Below, piece by piece: positions 62,304 through 64,000 of a stretch of DNA of 64,000 nt. The notes beneath the pieces are model-generated. The model had not been told where the DNA came from. It saw only the letters and a program-made list of their open reading frames with translations, and made no database searches. The stretch spans positions 420,526 through 484,525 of the forward strand of contig NZ_SBFF01000001.1 of the NCBI RefSeq assembly GCF_004151485.1, given 5' to 3'. Position numbers and translations under genes: made by a program. How positions within the stretch are numbered: position 1 is the first letter of the stretch; the number at the start of each line of letters is the position of its first letter. The stretch comes from Sphingosinicella sp. CPCC 101087 (GTDB lineage: Bacteria > Pseudomonadota > Alphaproteobacteria > Sphingomonadales > Sphingomonadaceae).

Positions 62304-62515
62304 GGCCTCCTGTTCGGCCGATCCCTATCGCCGATCCGGGACGGCGGGAAATGCAGGTTCCTTATGGACCCAGCGATGGGGCTTATGACCTTTTGTTCGA
62401 GACGCAGCCATCGATCGGCCGACGAAGCAGGCGCGGGTTCGGGGTGACAGCGAGCGCCGTCATGACGATGGGGATCGTGAATGAAGGCCGTCCGGCAGGA
62501 CGGCGGGGGAGCGCC

Positions 62516-63520
62516 TCAGCCCCTCATCTGGAGGACGATCTTTCCCACATGGTCGCCCTGCTCCATTCGCCGGTGGGCGTCGGCCGCCTCGACGAAGGTG
62601 AAGACCTTGTCGATCACCGGCTTGAGCCGCCCAGCCTCGACGAGCGGCCAGACCGTGGACGCGATCTCGTCGGCCACCAGGCTCTTATATTCGACAGACC
62701 GGGGCCGCAGCAGCGAGCCGGTCAGGGTGTGGCGGCGGGCCATGAGCTGGACGATGTCGAGCTCGACCGAAACCCCGCGCTGCGCGGCGATCGCAACGTG
62801 CCGGCCTTCTTCCGCCAGGCAGGCGAGGTTGCGGGGCTGATAATCGCCGCCGACCATGTCGAGCACGATGTCGACGCCGCGGCCGCCGGTGAAATCCCGG
62901 GCCGCCTGTACGAAGTCGGCGTTGCGGTAATTGACGGCCAGGTCAGCGCCGAGCGACTCGGCCCGGCGGCACTTCTCGTCGCTGCCGCAGGTGACCATGA
63001 TGCGCACGCCGAACAGCCTGCACAAGGCGATGGCCATGGTGCCTATGCCGCTTGTGCCGCCATGGACCAGAGCGGTTTCGCCCTCGCGGGCATAGCCGCG
63101 CTGGAACAGGTTGCTCCAGACGGTGAATAGGGTTTCGGGCATCGCCGCCGCCTCGACCAGGGTGAGCGCCTCCGGCACCGGCAGGCACTGCCCCGCCGGC
63201 GCCGCCGCATATTGCGCGTAGCCGCCGCCGGCGATCAGGGCGCAGACCTCGTCCCCGATCCGGATCGTGTCGACGCCCTCGGCGGCCGCGACGACCCTTC
63301 CCGCCACTTCGAGACCAAGGATGGAAGGGGCGCCGCTTGGAGGTGCATAGAAGCCGCGGCGCTGGAGTATGTCGGGCCGGTTCACCCCGGCAGCCGCCAC
63401 CTCGATCAGCACCTCGCCCGGACGCAAACGGGGCACCGGACGGCGTACCGGCACGAGCAGCTCGGGACCGCCCGGCTCGGCCGGATCGATCGCTTCCATG
63501 TGATCGGACACGTCAGTCAT
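62516..63520 (-). CDS. NAD(P)H-quinone oxidoreductase (zeta-crystallin/PIG3-like)
   Basis: A 334-residue medium-chain reductase without zinc ligands. VLIEVAAAGVNRPDILQRRG and YAPPSGAPSILGLEVAGRVV are the N-terminal quinone-oxidoreductase signatures; LVHGGTSGIGTMAIALCRLF is the NADPH loop, with ADLAVNYRNADFVQAARDFT after. It reduces quinones with NADPH, likely against oxidative stress. GGGGA precedes ATG 63520. Divergent from the DUF1192 gene, the usual sphingomonad neighbour. Confidence 0.95.
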   Translation of the reverse strand: MTDVSDHMEAIDPAEPGGPELLVPVRRPVPRLRPGEVLIEVAAAGVNRPDILQRRGFYAPPSGAPSILGLEVAGRVVAAAEGVDTIRIGDEVCALIAGGGYAQYAAAPAGQCLPVPEALTLVEAAAMPETLFTVWSNLFQRGYAREGETALVHGGTSGIGTMAIALCRLFGVRIMVTCGSDEKCRRAESLGADLAVNYRNADFVQAARDFTGGRGVDIVLDMVGGDYQPRNLACLAEEGRHVAIAAQRGVSVELDIVQLMARRHTLTGSLLRPRSVEYKSLVADEIASTVWPLVEAGRLKPVIDKVFTFVEAADAHRRMEQGDHVGKIVLQMRG

Positions 63521-63676
63521 GATTCCCCACCGCGGCATCGGAGGATCCGGTCGGCCCGGGCGCGACCGTCGACCCGACCGGTCCTGTGACGTGGTCGGAC
63601 CATTCGCGCAAGCCGGGCGCGAAACGCATCATCCATCCGCATTGACAGGGGCCCGCCGAAAGGGGATTCTCCACCC

Positions 63677-63874
63677 ATGGACCTCGACGAGCTGTTCCCG
63701 GACAAGCCGGACGATCCGCTGAAGCTGCTCACGCGGCACGATCTCGATCCTCTCTCGGTCGACGAGCTGCATGCCCGAATCGCCATATTGGAGGCGGAGA
63801 TCGCCAGGGTGAGGGCCAAGCTGGAAAGCGCGGTTAACTTCAGGTCAACCGCGGACGAGCTATTCAGGAAATGA
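63677..63874 (+). CDS. DUF1192 protein
   Basis: A 65-residue protein of the alphaproteobacterial DUF1192 family: LDELFPDKPDDPLKLLTRHD, LDPLSVDELHARIAILEAEI then a coiled coil, ending NFRSTADELFRK. Function unknown; it is conserved beside the quinone oxidoreductase gene in sphingomonads. A weak GGGGA site lies upstream of the ATG. Confidence 0.9.
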   Translation: MDLDELFPDKPDDPLKLLTRHDLDPLSVDELHARIAILEAEIARVRAKLESAVNFRSTADELFRK

Positions 63875-64000
63875 CGCCGCCATGCGCAGATGGGGCCCGC
63901 CCCTACGGCGCGCCATCGCGCCCGGGGGGGACGATGTTCCTGCAAACGGTGCCGTCATGGGAACCCTCGGCCTTGCCAGGTTTTCCCCAACAGTTTCGGG

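Noticed and set aside
1..64000. CRISPR arrays, tRNA or rRNA genes, prophage or IS elements
   Set aside because: No regularly spaced repeats, no cloverleaf or transposase/integrase pattern seen by eye; a covariance search could still find a tRNA.

Overview
The window is about 66 percent GC by eye and reads as a chromosomal segment of an alphaproteobacterium of the order Sphingomonadales (Sphingomonas or Sphingosinicella type). This rests on the HPr-rel-A gene trio, a FATGUY-type response regulator with an HWE kinase, DUF2794 next to cysE, DUF1192 next to a quinone oxidoreductase, and a Xanthomonas/Caulobacter-type TonB receptor. I saw no rRNA, tRNA, CRISPR array, phage or transposase gene. Family names come from recognised sequence patterns; no database search was run.

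Layout. 1-4 kb: end of an envelope-polysaccharide locus (polysaccharide deacetylase fragment, two FemAB/CelD-like acyltransferases, a membrane protein). 4-8 kb: small lipoprotein pair, UPF0178 protein, GNAT enzyme with a coupled 37-residue membrane peptide, winged-helix/TPR regulator. 8-10.3 kb: a tightly overlapping operon of a 91-residue protein, a YcaO cyclodehydratase-family enzyme and a TfuA protein, which is the signature pair for peptide-backbone thioamidation. 11.3-17.3 kb: cell-wall precursor genes glmU and glmS with a divergent MreB paralogue, then gph, a DUF202 protein and mscL. 17.4-19.9 kb: a second RiPP-like operon of a Tat-signal protein, PqqD-like chaperone, HprK-related kinase and nucleotidyltransferase.

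20-28 kb: mixed metabolic genes (SDR, sigma-like protein with VOC protein, odd arginase-family protein, GST, PNPOx-type protein, LysR with enol-lactonase-like hydrolase), with decay: a frameshifted GFA gene and a DHFR-family remnant ending at a short inverted repeat. 28-40 kb: LD-carboxypeptidase, a kinase/response-regulator pair whose LOV-like sensor lacks the photoactive cysteine, small genes, a DHH phosphoesterase coupled to UvsE, hydrolases, membrane protein, cysE. 41-51 kb: MFS exporter, MocR regulator and a seven-gene operon for aerobic aryl-CoA degradation (2-aminobenzoate or salicylate type) with its own MarR regulator and a promoter/palindrome in front. 51-64 kb: HXXEE protein, DUF899 protein, D-serine dehydratase-like enzyme, SDR, TonB receptor plus PhoX phosphatase, GST, quinone oxidoreductase, DUF1192.

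The most interesting items are the two adjacent RiPP-like modules (8-10.3 kb and 17.4-19.9 kb), neither of which has a transporter or protease beside it; the aryl-CoA operon with a RidA protein lacking the usual catalytic arginine; and the cysteine-less LOV-like kinase.
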